Assembly: GCA_046566185.1 (NCBI GenBank) | Contig: JBKHXE010000184.1 | Location: 1 to 21,521, forward strand | From: SCSIO-59966 sp046566185 | GTDB lineage: Bacteria > Actinomycetota > Actinomycetes > Actinomycetales > SCSIO-59966 | Direction: 5' to 3' | DNA length: 21,521 nt | Part shown: positions 1 through 6,697 of the stretch, in pieces | Numbering within the stretch: position 1 is the first letter of the stretch | How the letters are laid out: the number at the start of each line of letters is the position of its first letter | The notes under the pieces: model-generated | What the model saw: only the letters and a program-made list of their open reading frames with translations | Databases searched by the model: none | Told to the model about the DNA's origin: nothing | Translations under genes and position numbers: made by a program

Positions 1-675
1 TGGCTGGAGTTCCTCCACCTGGTCCGCGACCGTGTGCAGCGCGCCGTCGAGCACCCCGAGCTCCGAGAACGCTTCGAGCACTCCGACCGCCACTACACGC
101 GCCGCCGGTTCTCGCGGTTCACCGACAAGGAGACGGCGAACGGGGCGTGCACGATGGTGCTCCGCGCGCACGAGCCGGCCGTGCGCCGCTGGGTGGCCGA
201 CCGCGGCGGCTGGTGGCGCCAGCACTACACGGCCGACCTGGGGCGCCCGGTCGGCACCTTCGCCGACCACGAGAGCGGCTTCGCCGGCGAGGTGACCGGC
301 GCCGCCGTCGTCATGAGGATCGACAACGAGTCCGGGCAGCCGTTCATCTTCGACGCATGGCCGGAGCACCCGCTCGACCCGGCGCCGCGGGAGGCCTTCC
401 CCGACCTGGTGCACGTGTTCGGCGGCTACTTCAGCGGGGTGCCCGGCCCGCCGTTCGTCGCCCAGCAGAACCTGCACGTCAGCCTCGCCGACCCGGCGCG
501 CAGCAGGGTCCGCCGTCAGCTCGACGCGCTGCTCGAGCTGGACGACGACGCCTTGCGCCGCGCCCTGGTCGCCCTGGGCAGCCACGTGCTGCCGGTCGCC
601 CACCGTCGGTGGGTCGAGCTGATGCGGTGGCGGCTCGATGCCTACCCGTGGCGTCGCGCCAGCGGCCTGGAGTGA
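1..675 (+). CDS. Unrecognised protein, 5' end outside the window
   Basis: The reading frame is open from base 1 and ends in TGA at 673-675, so at least 224 residues are present and the true start lies upstream. An internal ATG exists at 34, but the frame in front of it is just as protein-like (WLEFLHLVRD...), so I treat the gene as cut by the window edge. The protein is soluble-looking, rich in Trp, His and Arg, with no signal peptide or membrane segment in the visible part. I do not recognise the family: no clear catalytic motif stands out. The middle has a Gly/Phe/Pro-rich stretch (HVFGGYFSGVPGPPF) that could be a conserved core. Third-position GC is as high as in the neighbours. It is separated from the next plus-strand gene by a riboswitch, so it is not co-regulated with it. 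Function unknown. Confidence 0.7.
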   Translation, partial: WLEFLHLVRDRVQRAVEHPELRERFEHSDRHYTRRRFSRFTDKETANGACTMVLRAHEPAVRRWVADRGGWWRQHYTADLGRPVGTFADHESGFAGEVTGAAVVMRIDNESGQPFIFDAWPEHPLDPAPREAFPDLVHVFGGYFSGVPGPPFVAQQNLHVSLADPARSRVRRQLDALLELDDDALRRALVALGSHVLPVAHRRWVELMRWRLDAYPWRRASGLE

Positions 676-970
676 CCGCGTCGGCAGATCCAGCACGGCT
701 CGGACGGGTGCCGCTGCACCAGGGCGTGCTTGAGGCGGTAGAACGCCACGACCGCGAGCGTCACGGACACGACGCTGATCACCCCCGGTGTGGCGTGGGC
801 GACGTCGACGTGAGATCCGGGTGAGGCTGCGGAAAACTCTCGGCACCGGACTCGCGTGTGTGCGGCAGCGGCCGCTCGTCTCCGGCCGCTGTCCGGACGA
901 TTCCCGCCATCCGAGAACTCGACGGCGGCGCGTTGACCTGCGCCGACGGCGTCGAGCACCCTCGTCGACA
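676..970. other. Intergenic stretch upstream of the riboswitch
   Basis: This 295-bp stretch holds no convincing gene. A TTGACC hexamer at 933-938 could be a -35 element for the riboswitch transcript, but I see no good -10 at the right distance. On the minus strand a short ORF (642-782, GTG start, 46 residues) encodes a hydrophobic stretch followed by a CWIC motif. It lacks a ribosome binding site and overlaps the end of the preceding gene, so I do not call it a gene. Confidence 0.5.
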
Positions 971-1081
971 GGTCACGAGCGCCAGCGCGAAGCCCCGGCT
1001 TGCTGGCCGGCAACCCTCCGACGCGGTGGGGTGCCCCGGGTGAGGACCGGGCTCCGTCGAGGTGGCGGGGCAAGCGCGATC
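971..1081 (+). promoter_or_regulatory. SAM-IV riboswitch
   Basis: The aptamer matches the actinobacterial SAM-IV consensus as I remember it. It has a GGTC start to P1 at 971, the conserved block around 989-1017 (AAGCCCCGGCTTGCTGGCCG and then GCAACCCTCC), the GGTGGGGTGCCCCGGGTG block around 1025-1042, the closing GACC near 1045-1048, and the downstream GGCAAGCGCG element at 1069-1078 that is typical of SAM-IV. SAM-IV binds S-adenosylmethionine and turns down downstream sulfur-metabolism genes. The aptamer ends about 15 bases before the start codon of the cysteine-desulfurase-like gene, leaving little room for an intrinsic terminator. Control is therefore probably at translation initiation. P1 has mismatches beyond the first four pairs, so the exact 5' boundary is approximate. 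Confidence 0.93.
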
Positions 1082-1091
1082 TCCGGGAGAT
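1079..1091 (+). promoter_or_regulatory. Hairpin covering the ribosome binding site of the riboswitch-controlled gene
   Basis: ATCTC (1079-1083) pairs with GAGAT (1087-1091) around a CGG loop. The Shine-Dalgarno GGGAGA (1085-1090) lies inside this small stem. It directly follows the SAM-IV aptamer and is a plausible part of the expression platform. The stem has only five pairs, so it could be chance. Confidence 0.4.
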
Positions 1092-1095
1092 GCTC

Positions 1096-2460
1096 ATGAG
1101 CCACAGCGACCGCCCCCTGCTCCCCGTCGTCGGAGCCGACACCGAGGTGCCGCTCGTCACCGGCGACGTCGTCCGGTACGCCAACCTCGACCCGGCCGCC
1201 AGCGCACCCTGTCTGGAGCACGTGCACGACGTGGTCCAGCGCCTGCTGCCGCTCTACGCCAGCGTGCACCGCGGCGCGGGCTACCTGTCGCAGGTGTGCA
1301 CCGAGGTGTACGAGCAGGCCCGGGCGACCGTGGCGGCGTTCGTCGGCGCGCGCGGCGACGACGTCACCGTGTTCACGCGCAACACGACCGACGCGCTCAC
1401 GCTGCTGGCGCGCTGCGTGCCCGAGGGCGCCGGAGTCCTCACCCTCGACATCGAGCACCACGCCAACCTGCTGCCGTGGCAGCAGCGCGGCGACCACCGC
1501 GTCGTCACGGCCCGAAGGACGGTGGCCGAGACCCTCGACGCGGTATCGGCCGCGCTGCGGGAGAAGCGGACGGCGCTGCTCGCCGTCACCGGGGCGTCCA
1601 ACGTCACCGGCGAGACCCTGCCGCTGCGCGAGCTCGTCGCCGTCGCCCACGACGCCGGCGCGCGGGTGGTCGTCGACGCCGCGCAGCTGGCGCCGCACCG
1701 GCGGATCGACCTGGCCGGCAGCGGCGTCGACTACCTGGCGCTGTCCGGCCACAAGCTGTACGCCCCGTTCGGCGCCGGTGCGCTGGTCGGGCGCCGCGAC
1801 TGGCTCGACGCCGGCGAGCCGCACCTGGCCGGCGGGGGAGCGGTCCGCGAGGTGACGACGTCCGGCGCCCGGTGGGCCACCTCGCCGCAGCGGCACGAGG
1901 GCGGCACCCCGAACGTCGTGGGCGCCGTCGCGCTCGCCGCCGCGTGCGAGGCGCTCGCCGCCGTCGGGGCCGAGGAGCTCGAGCGCCACGAACGGCGGCT
2001 GCGCGACCGGCTGCTGCGCGGCCTGGAGGCGCTGCCGGGCGTCACCGTGCACCGCTTCTTCACCGACGGCAGCGACCCGGTCGGCGTGGTCACGTTCGAC
2101 CTGGACGGCGTCCCGGCCGGCCTGCTCGCCGCCTACCTGTCCGCGGAGGCGGGCGTCGGCGTCCGCGACGGGCGCTTCTGCGCGCACCCGGCCCTCGAGC
2201 GGCTCGGCGTCAGCGGAGGAGCGGTGCGGGCCAGCCTCGGTGTCGGGACGACCGGCGAGCACGTCGACCGTCTCGTCGCCGCGCTCACCCGGTTCGTCGC
2301 CACCGGCGCCGCCCAGGGAAGGTACGAGGAGGTCGACGGCCGCTGGCGGCCGGTGCACGACCCGCGCCCCGCGCCGTCCGGGCACGGGCTGCTGGGCAGC
2401 CTCGCCGCCACGCCGGACGTCCGGCACGGCACGCCCTGCACCGGGGAGGCCGCGGCCTGA
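1096..2460 (+). CDS. Class V aminotransferase, cysteine-desulfurase-like (SufS/CsdA type)
   Basis: A 454-residue PLP enzyme of fold type I. Visible motifs in SufS order are EHHANLLPW with the PLP-stacking His at residue 122, VVVDAAQLAPH with D194 and Q197 (PLP pyridine and phenolate contacts), SGHKLYAP with the Schiff-base Lys K220, and GRFCAHP with C362 at the place of the SufS persulfide cysteine. The expected role is transfer of sulfur from cysteine, or a related C-S/C-N PLP reaction. It ends with a roughly 45-residue Pro/Gly-rich tail that SufS lacks. I chose ATG 1096 because GGGAGA (1085-1090) is correctly spaced from it; an in-frame ATG at 1090 overlaps that site. There are no other suf/isc genes nearby. 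The SAM-IV riboswitch in front ties it to methionine/SAM supply, so a role in cysteine or methionine sulfur metabolism is more likely than general Fe-S assembly. The exact substrate is uncertain. Confidence 0.85.
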   Translation: MSHSDRPLLPVVGADTEVPLVTGDVVRYANLDPAASAPCLEHVHDVVQRLLPLYASVHRGAGYLSQVCTEVYEQARATVAAFVGARGDDVTVFTRNTTDALTLLARCVPEGAGVLTLDIEHHANLLPWQQRGDHRVVTARRTVAETLDAVSAALREKRTALLAVTGASNVTGETLPLRELVAVAHDAGARVVVDAAQLAPHRRIDLAGSGVDYLALSGHKLYAPFGAGALVGRRDWLDAGEPHLAGGGAVREVTTSGARWATSPQRHEGGTPNVVGAVALAAACEALAAVGAEELERHERRLRDRLLRGLEALPGVTVHRFFTDGSDPVGVVTFDLDGVPAGLLAAYLSAEAGVGVRDGRFCAHPALERLGVSGGAVRASLGVGTTGEHVDRLVAALTRFVATGAAQGRYEEVDGRWRPVHDPRPAPSGHGLLGSLAATPDVRHGTPCTGEAAA

Positions 2461-2467
2461 GGAATAC

Positions 2468-2479
2468 TTGAGCGCTCAA
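2468..2479. promoter_or_regulatory. Perfect 12-bp palindrome, probable MarR operator
   Basis: TTGAGCGCTCAA is a perfect palindrome with TTGA/TCAA half-sites of the kind MarR proteins bind. It lies 16 bases before the start codon of the dioxygenase gene, whose operon encodes a MarR regulator. Autoregulation of the operon is the simplest reading. Confidence 0.65.
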
Positions 2480-2495
2480 CCATGCTCGGAGAGGT

Positions 2496-3359
2496 ATGAG
2501 CCTCGAGTACGCCGTCGACCGGCAGCTGGCCGCGTCCCTTCCGCTCACGCGGACCCACCGCGCGTGGACCCCCGACGACGGCGCCCTGCCGGCGCTCTAC
2601 CTCAGCCACGGCGCACCGCCGCTGCTCGACGACGAGCGGTGGATGCGCGAGCTGTTCGGGTGGGCGCAGACGATGCCCAAGCCGCAGGCCGTGCTCATCG
2701 TCAGCGCGCACTGGGAGTCCGCGCCACTGAGCCTGTCGAGCGCGGCCGCCGGGACGCCGCTGGTGTACGACTTCCGCGGGTTCGAGCAGCGCTTCTTCCG
2801 CATGACGTACGCGACGCCCGACGCGTCGGCGCTCGCGTCGGCGGTCGCGGCGCTGATGCCGGACGACGAGCCGGTGCACCAGCACACCGGCCGTGGGCTC
2901 GACCACGGCGCCTGGGTGCCGCTCACGGTGATGTACCCGGCCGCCGACGTGCCGGTGCTGCAGATGAGCCTGCCGACGCACGACCCGGCCCGTCTCATGG
3001 AGATCGGCCGGCGGCTGCGCCCGCTCCGGGAGCAGGGCGTGCTGGTCATCGGCAGCGGCTTCATGACGCACGGCCTGCCGTTCCTGTCGCGGGAGCACTG
3101 GATGCAGCAGGCGGGCCCGCCGTCCTGGTCCGTGGACTTCGACGCCTGGGCGGCCGACGCCCTGGCCCGCGGGGACGTGGAGGAGCTGGCGGCCTTCCGC
3201 AGCAAGGCTCCCGGCATGCCGTACGCGCACCCGACCGTCGAGCACTACACGCCGCTGTTCGTCACGCTCGGCGCGGCGACGACACCCGACCAGCCGGTCC
3301 CGACGACGATCGAGGGCTACTTCATGGGCCTGTCGAAGCGGTCGCTGCAGGTGGCCTGA
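2496..3359 (+). CDS. LigB-family extradiol ring-cleavage dioxygenase (DODA/YgiD type)
   Basis: A 287-residue class III extradiol dioxygenase related to DOPA 4,5-dioxygenase/YgiD. Conserved histidines sit at the family positions: YLSHGAPP (H38), SAHWES (H72), LDHGAWVPL (H137), and AHPTVEHYTPLFV near the C-terminus (H245, H250). Together these give the metal site and catalytic His. The family opens catechol-type aromatic rings with O2 and is cytoplasmic, and the length is normal. The start is ATG 2496: GGAG at 2488-2491 lies four bases upstream, a short spacing, and there is no better start downstream. The stop overlaps the MarR gene (TGATG), so the two are translationally coupled. The neighbours, a MarR regulator and an F420-type oxidoreductase, suggest an operon induced by a phenolic or redox-active compound. 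The natural substrate cannot be read from the sequence. Confidence 0.88.
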   Translation: MSLEYAVDRQLAASLPLTRTHRAWTPDDGALPALYLSHGAPPLLDDERWMRELFGWAQTMPKPQAVLIVSAHWESAPLSLSSAAAGTPLVYDFRGFEQRFFRMTYATPDASALASAVAALMPDDEPVHQHTGRGLDHGAWVPLTVMYPAADVPVLQMSLPTHDPARLMEIGRRLRPLREQGVLVIGSGFMTHGLPFLSREHWMQQAGPPSWSVDFDAWAADALARGDVEELAAFRSKAPGMPYAHPTVEHYTPLFVTLGAATTPDQPVPTTIEGYFMGLSKRSLQVA

Positions 3360-3832
3360 TGGAGACCACGCGCTGGCTGACGGACGACGAGCAGCGGGTC
3401 TGGCGGGCGCTGATCCGGATGGTCGACCGGCTGCCGGCCGCGCTCGACCGCCAGCTGCAGCGGGACGCCGGCATCCCGCACGCCTACTACGTCATCCTCG
3501 CGATGCTGTTCGAGGCGCCGGGACGGTCGCTGCGGATGAACGAGCTCGCCGAGGCGGTCTCGGCGTCCCAGAGCCGCCTGTCGCACGCGGTGACCCGACT
3601 CAGCCAGCGGGGATGGGTCGAGCGCACCGCGTGCGAGACGGACGGCCGCGGCCAGGTGGCACACCTGACCGACGCCGGCTACGACGTCCTCGTCGCGCTC
3701 GCCCCCGGCCACGTCGCCGAGGTCGCCCGGTTGGTGTTCGACCACCTGAGCCCGTCCGACGTCCACCGCCTCGGCGTCATCGCGGAGGCCGTGAACGCCC
3801 GGATCGAGGAGAAGGAGACAATCGACCCATGA
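3359..3832 (+). CDS. MarR-family transcriptional regulator
   Basis: A 157-residue winged-helix regulator. The N-terminal dimerisation helix (VWRALIRMVDRLPAALDRQL) is followed by the DNA-binding core: helix RMNELAEAVSASQSRLSHAV, then LSQRGWVER and the wing CETDGRGQVAHLT at roughly residues 60-105. A C-terminal helix for dimerisation follows. MarR proteins usually repress their own operon and are released by aromatic or oxidising ligands. The gene overlaps the dioxygenase stop by one base (ATG 3359) and the following gene by four bases (ATGA), so the three genes form one transcription unit. The palindrome at 2468-2479 in front of the operon is its likely operator. The GLY/ALA-rich ligand pocket cannot be interpreted from sequence alone. 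Confidence 0.92.
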   Translation: METTRWLTDDEQRVWRALIRMVDRLPAALDRQLQRDAGIPHAYYVILAMLFEAPGRSLRMNELAEAVSASQSRLSHAVTRLSQRGWVERTACETDGRGQVAHLTDAGYDVLVALAPGHVAEVARLVFDHLSPSDVHRLGVIAEAVNARIEEKETIDP

Positions 3833-4275
3833 CGACCACCGACGAGTACGCGCCGAGCCGGAGCGAGTGGGTCCGCAAGCAGGTCGAGGAGATCGAGTCC
3901 TCCGGCGGTGAGCGCGGCACCACCCTGCGTGGCGTGCCGGTCGTCGTCCTGACGATGCGCGGCGCGAGGACCGGCAAGCTGCGCAAGGTGCCGCTGATGC
4001 GCGTCGAGCACGAGGGCTCGTACCTCGCCGTCGCCTCGCAGGGTGGCGCGCCGACGCACCCGCACTGGTACCACAACCTCGTCGCCGACCCGCGGGTCCG
4101 CGTGCAGGACGGTCCGACGGTCGTCGAGACCCGCGCCCGGCTGCTGTCCGGCGGTGAGCGGGAGCAGTGGTGGCAGCGTGCCCTGCAGGTGTGGCCGGAC
4201 TACGCCGACTACCAGGCCAGGACCCAGCGCCAGATCCCGCTCTTCCTCCTGGAGCCCACTCCGGCCACCCCCTGA
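3829..4275 (+). CDS. Ddn-type nitroreductase family deazaflavin (F420)-dependent oxidoreductase
   Basis: A 148-residue split-barrel protein of the Ddn/F420H2-dependent reductase family (the former DUF385). The diagnostic stretches are VVLTMRGARTGKLRKVPLMR at about residues 38-57, where the Arg/Lys/Thr contact the F420 phosphate, and ASQGGAPTHPHWYHNLVADP at about residues 68-87. These enzymes reduce quinones or nitro compounds with F420H2, and some protect against oxidative stress. The presence of the family implies an F420-producing actinobacterium. ATG 3829 overlaps the MarR stop (ATGA); AAGGAG at 3812-3817 is a slightly distant ribosome binding site. Paired with a ring-cleaving dioxygenase under a MarR regulator, a role in handling quinones or catechols is likely. 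The exact substrate is unknown. Confidence 0.88.
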   Translation: MTTTDEYAPSRSEWVRKQVEEIESSGGERGTTLRGVPVVVLTMRGARTGKLRKVPLMRVEHEGSYLAVASQGGAPTHPHWYHNLVADPRVRVQDGPTVVETRARLLSGGEREQWWQRALQVWPDYADYQARTQRQIPLFLLEPTPATP

Positions 4276-4286
4276 CCCACCTCTCC

Positions 4287-4308
4287 CGCCCGTGACCCAG
4301 GACGGGCG
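4287..4308. terminator. Possible shared terminator hairpin between convergent genes
   Basis: CGCCCGT (4287-4293) and ACGGGCG (4302-4308) form a 7-bp GC-rich stem with an 8-base loop. It is located between the stop of the plus-strand operon at 4275 and the stop of the minus-strand lipoprotein gene at 4373. No T-tract follows, so this is a weak call. Confidence 0.4.
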
Positions 4309-4372
4309 TGATCACGGTCGGAGTGCTGGATCGCGGGGGGCTGGGAGCGGGGGGCTGGGACCGGGCGGCAGA

Positions 4373-5209
4373 TCAGGTGGTGGCGAGCACCTGCACGGTG
4401 GTCCCGTCCGTCGAGGTGACGACCCCCTCATGGGTGGCCACCGTGACGCCGATGTCGTCGGCCGTGATCGCCTGCGGTCGCGCGCCCGTGGCGGCGCGCT
4501 GCTCCCACGTGCCGCCGGCGTCCGTGCTGACGAACAACGTGCCGGCCGGGTCGACGGCCCAGACCGTGCTCGTGTCGGCCCAGTCGAGGAACACGACGAC
4601 GGGCGCGCCGTCCACCGCCTCGAACGACTGCCCGCCGTCCGACGACCGCACCGGGCCACGCTCCGTGGTCGCCAGCACCGTGGCGCCGTCGGGGGAGACC
4701 GCGACGGCGGCCGGCTGGACGTCGTCCCCGTCCATCCACGTGCGGCCGCCGTCGCTGCTCGTGCGGAGCGCACCGTCGAACCCGACGACGGTGTCACCGG
4801 TGGCGCTCAGCGTGTGGAAGTCCGTCTGCCCGGTGAGCGACACGGGCTGCCACGTCAGGCCACCGTCACGGGACTCGATGAGGCCCAGCGGGTTCGGCAG
4901 GTCGTCGCCCGGGCCGGGGTGACCACTGGAGAGAAAGTGGTCGTCCCCGGCGACGGTGAAGCCCATGAGGTCGGTCGCCGCATCCCCGACGCGGGTGACC
5001 TGCTCGCCGTCCAGGACGAACAGGCCCGCGTGCGTCCCCAGGTAGAGCAGGCCGTCGGCGGGGTTGCGGCCGATGCCGTGGATGTGTGCCGCGTCGGCCG
5101 GCAGGGTGGCGGGGGACCGGGTCGCCTCGGCGTCCTCGGAGGCAGCGCAACCGGTGAGCGCGAGACCCAGCGCGGTTGCGGCCAGGACGACGGAAGGACG
5201 GCGACGCAT
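4373..5209 (-). CDS. Lipoprotein with Asp-box (BNR) repeats, sialidase-like beta-propeller
   Basis: A 278-residue secreted lipoprotein. The signal peptide has an Arg-rich start (MRRRPS), a hydrophobic core and a lipobox LTGC with the lipidated cysteine at residue 21. The mature part has at least four Asp-box repeats of the S-x-D-x-G-x-x-W type: ESRDGGLTW, TSSDGGRTW, RSSDGGQSF and VSTDAGGTW. It fits an exported beta-propeller of the kind annotated as F510_1955-family glycosylhydrolase. The catalytic residues of true sialidases are not evident, so a binding or scaffold role outside the membrane is as likely as hydrolysis. The start has a good ribosome binding site (GGGGAGAG on the minus strand, 5213-5220). 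It converges with the Ddn operon and stands alone. Substrate unknown. Confidence 0.85.
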   Translation of the reverse strand: MRRRPSVVLAATALGLALTGCAASEDAEATRSPATLPADAAHIHGIGRNPADGLLYLGTHAGLFVLDGEQVTRVGDAATDLMGFTVAGDDHFLSSGHPGPGDDLPNPLGLIESRDGGLTWQPVSLTGQTDFHTLSATGDTVVGFDGALRTSSDGGRTWMDGDDVQPAAVAVSPDGATVLATTERGPVRSSDGGQSFEAVDGAPVVVFLDWADTSTVWAVDPAGTLFVSTDAGGTWEQRAATGARPQAITADDIGVTVATHEGVVTSTDGTTVQVLATT

Positions 5210-5251
5210 CCACTCTCCCCGAGGTCGGGTCCGGCTGCCCGGACGACGATC

Positions 5252-5279
5252 AGGGTAGTCGCGGGGTGTGGGACGTCAG
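5252..5279 (-). promoter_or_regulatory. Candidate promoter of the Asp-box lipoprotein gene
   Basis: On the minus strand CTGACG (5274-5279) and TACCCT (5252-5257) are separated by 16 bases and lie about 43 bases before the start codon. The -10 fits the actinobacterial TANNNT pattern. The -35 overlaps the stop codon of the small ORF upstream. Confidence 0.4.
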
Positions 5280-5404
5280 CCGGCAGGCTCCTCGGCAGGC
5301 GCCGGCTCCTCCGTCCGCTGCTCGGGAAGCTGGGTGACCGGGTCGGGCGAGCGGTAGGCCACCCAGCGGCACTCGACGAGGTCCCAGTAGTGGTGTCGGT
5401 CCAT
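5276..5404 (-). CDS. Small acidic-tailed protein of 42 residues, unknown function
   Basis: The ORF encodes 42 residues starting MDRHHYWDLVECRWVAY and ending in a Pro/Glu-rich tail. A strong ribosome binding site (AAGGGGG, five bases before the ATG on the minus strand) supports translation. The aromatic-rich N-terminal half with a single Cys is not what random high-GC sequence gives. It lies between a lipoprotein gene and the divergent stress cluster. No function can be inferred. Confidence 0.5.
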   Translation of the reverse strand: MDRHHYWDLVECRWVAYRSPDPVTQLPEQRTEEPAPAEEPAG

Positions 5405-5485
5405 GGCGGCCCCCTTCGTCGCTCGACGCCCATGGTGCCCACCGGGCGGCGCGCCGTCCATGGTCCGAACGGGCCGGGGGAGCAG

Positions 5486-5510
5486 GTGTCGTCCCGGTGA
5501 GGGGGGGTAG
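5486..5510 (+). promoter_or_regulatory. Candidate SigB/SigF-type stress promoter
   Basis: GTGT (5486-5489), a 15-base spacer and GGGTAG (5505-5510) resemble the GTTT-N15-GGGTAT pattern of SigB/SigF-class stress sigma factors. It sits 40 bases before the first gene of a stress-type cluster. Two positions deviate from consensus. Confidence 0.45.
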
Positions 5511-5549
5511 AGGGCCGGGGCAAGCGACAGACCACCCGAAGGAGTGACG

Positions 5550-6287
5550 ATGACGACACCGACTCCTGCCGGAGGTGCGGGGTACCCGTACGAGCCGGCC
5601 GCCGGGTCGACGACCGACCCGCAGGGCACGGCGACGGAGGACCGCAGCACCACCGACACCGCGCGGGAGGAGGGCCGCCGCGTCGCCGGTGTGGCGCGGG
5701 AGGAGGCCTCCACCGTCGCCGAGGAGGCGAAGACGCAGGCCCGCAACGTCCTCGGCGACGTCCAGCGCGAGGTGAGCGAGCAGTCGAGGGCCCAGCGTGA
5801 CCGGCTCGCCGGCCTGCTCACCGAGCTCGGTGACGAGCTGCACCAGATGGCGAGCTCGAGCGACCGCTCGGGCCTCGCGAGCGACCTGGCCGGCCAGGTC
5901 GCCGACCGCAGCAAGCAGGCCGGCCGCTTCCTCGCCGACCACGAGCCGGGCGAGCTGGTGGACGAGGTCCGGCGCTTCGCGTCGCGCCGCCCGGGCGTGT
6001 TCCTGCTCGGTGCGCTCGCGGCCGGCGTCGCCGCCGGAAGGCTGACCCGGGGCGCGGCCAAGGCGCACGGCGTCGGCGAACCGGACGGCGCGCCGCAGGC
6101 CCGCCCGGCGGGCGGCTACCCGACGGACCCGTACCCGCCCGTCCCGACCGAGCCGGTCGGCGCCGAGGTGCCGCCGGACGTCGGCAACTACGGCGGACGG
6201 GCACCCACCGGACCGGTGGTGGACCCGGTGGAGCCGGGCTACCCCGTACCGACCGGCACCCGCCGCAGCGAGGGGTACGCGCCGTGA
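5550..6287 (+). CDS. Pro/Gly-rich amphipathic protein with one membrane-like segment, stress cluster
   Basis: A 245-residue protein in three parts. An N-terminal low-complexity tail rich in Thr, Gly and Pro covers about residues 1-35. A long Ala/Glu/Arg/Gln-rich helical region, LEA- or apolipoprotein-like, covers about 36-145 and includes EEASTVAEEAKTQARNVLGD. A conserved-looking RRPGVFLLGALAAGVAAGRL segment at about 146-165 could insert in the membrane. The tail (about 175-245) is rich in Pro, Tyr and Gly. Proteins of this layout accompany Phage_holin_3_6 and DUF3618 genes in actinobacteria and are thought to be envelope or stress proteins. ATG 5550 has a strong ribosome binding site (GAAGGAG, 5538-5544); an in-frame GTG at 5544 overlaps that site and is not favoured. 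The stop overlaps the next gene (GTGA). Function unknown. Confidence 0.8.
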   Translation: MTTPTPAGGAGYPYEPAAGSTTDPQGTATEDRSTTDTAREEGRRVAGVAREEASTVAEEAKTQARNVLGDVQREVSEQSRAQRDRLAGLLTELGDELHQMASSSDRSGLASDLAGQVADRSKQAGRFLADHEPGELVDEVRRFASRRPGVFLLGALAAGVAAGRLTRGAAKAHGVGEPDGAPQARPAGGYPTDPYPPVPTEPVGAEVPPDVGNYGGRAPTGPVVDPVEPGYPVPTGTRRSEGYAP

Positions 6288-6697
6288 CGACCCAGATGCC
6301 CGGACGGTCCGGAGCCGAGCGCTCGCTCGGCGAGATCGTCGGGGACATCGCGAGCGACCTGGGCACGCTCGTGCGCCAGGAGATGGACCTCGCGAAGACC
6401 GAGATCAAGGCCGAGGTCGGCAAGGCCGGCAAGGGCGCCGGCCTGCTCGGTGGCGCGGGCGTCACCGGCTTCCTCGCCCTGTTCTTCGCCTCGCTGACCG
6501 TCATGTACGCGCTCGGTCAGGTGATGGACCTGGTGTGGGCCGCGCTCATCGTGGCGGTCGTGTGGGCGGTGGTCGCCGCCGTGCTGGCGGCCACCGGGCG
6601 CCGACGACTGCGCGAGGTGGACCCCAGCCTGAGCACGACGAAGCAGACCCTGAAGGAGGACGCCCGATGGGCGAAAGCACCGACACGCAACGCCTGA
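6284..6697 (+). CDS. Phage_holin_3_6-type small membrane protein
   Basis: A 137-residue protein with a GTG start overlapping the previous stop by four bases. The N-terminal part contains the family hallmark SLGEIVGDIASDLGTLVRQE and then an amphipathic helix (MDLAKTEIKAEVGKAGKG). Two hydrophobic helices follow: roughly residues 58-77 (GGAGVTGFLALFFASLTVMY) and 83-105 (VMDLVWAALIVAVVWAVVAA). The C-terminus is Arg/Lys-rich and cytoplasmic. The name holin comes from a Pfam family and does not mean phage origin: these proteins are chromosomal in many actinobacteria and occur with DUF3618 genes. A role in envelope or stress physiology is inferred from context only. Confidence 0.85.
   Translation: MTTQMPGRSGAERSLGEIVGDIASDLGTLVRQEMDLAKTEIKAEVGKAGKGAGLLGGAGVTGFLALFFASLTVMYALGQVMDLVWAALIVAVVWAVVAAVLAATGRRRLREVDPSLSTTKQTLKEDARWAKAPTRNA

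Noticed and set aside
973..2427. Long minus-strand frame opposite the cysteine-desulfurase-like gene
   Set aside because: Low-complexity Gly/Val/Arg/His-rich translation with no motifs; the plus strand has a complete PLP enzyme with all catalytic residues and a riboswitch.
5402..5464. Two CCATGG sites and a GGCGCGCC palindrome between the small ORF and the stress cluster
   Set aside because: Short palindromes of this kind are expected by chance in GC-rich DNA and show no regular spacing.
4043..5500. Long plus-strand frame across the lipoprotein gene
   Set aside because: The minus strand encodes a lipoprotein with lipobox and Asp-box repeats; the plus frame has no motifs and would run through two intergenic regions.
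6284..6697. Prophage origin of the holin-type gene
   Set aside because: No lysin, capsid, integrase or attachment site is nearby. The family is common on actinobacterial chromosomes next to DUF3618 genes.
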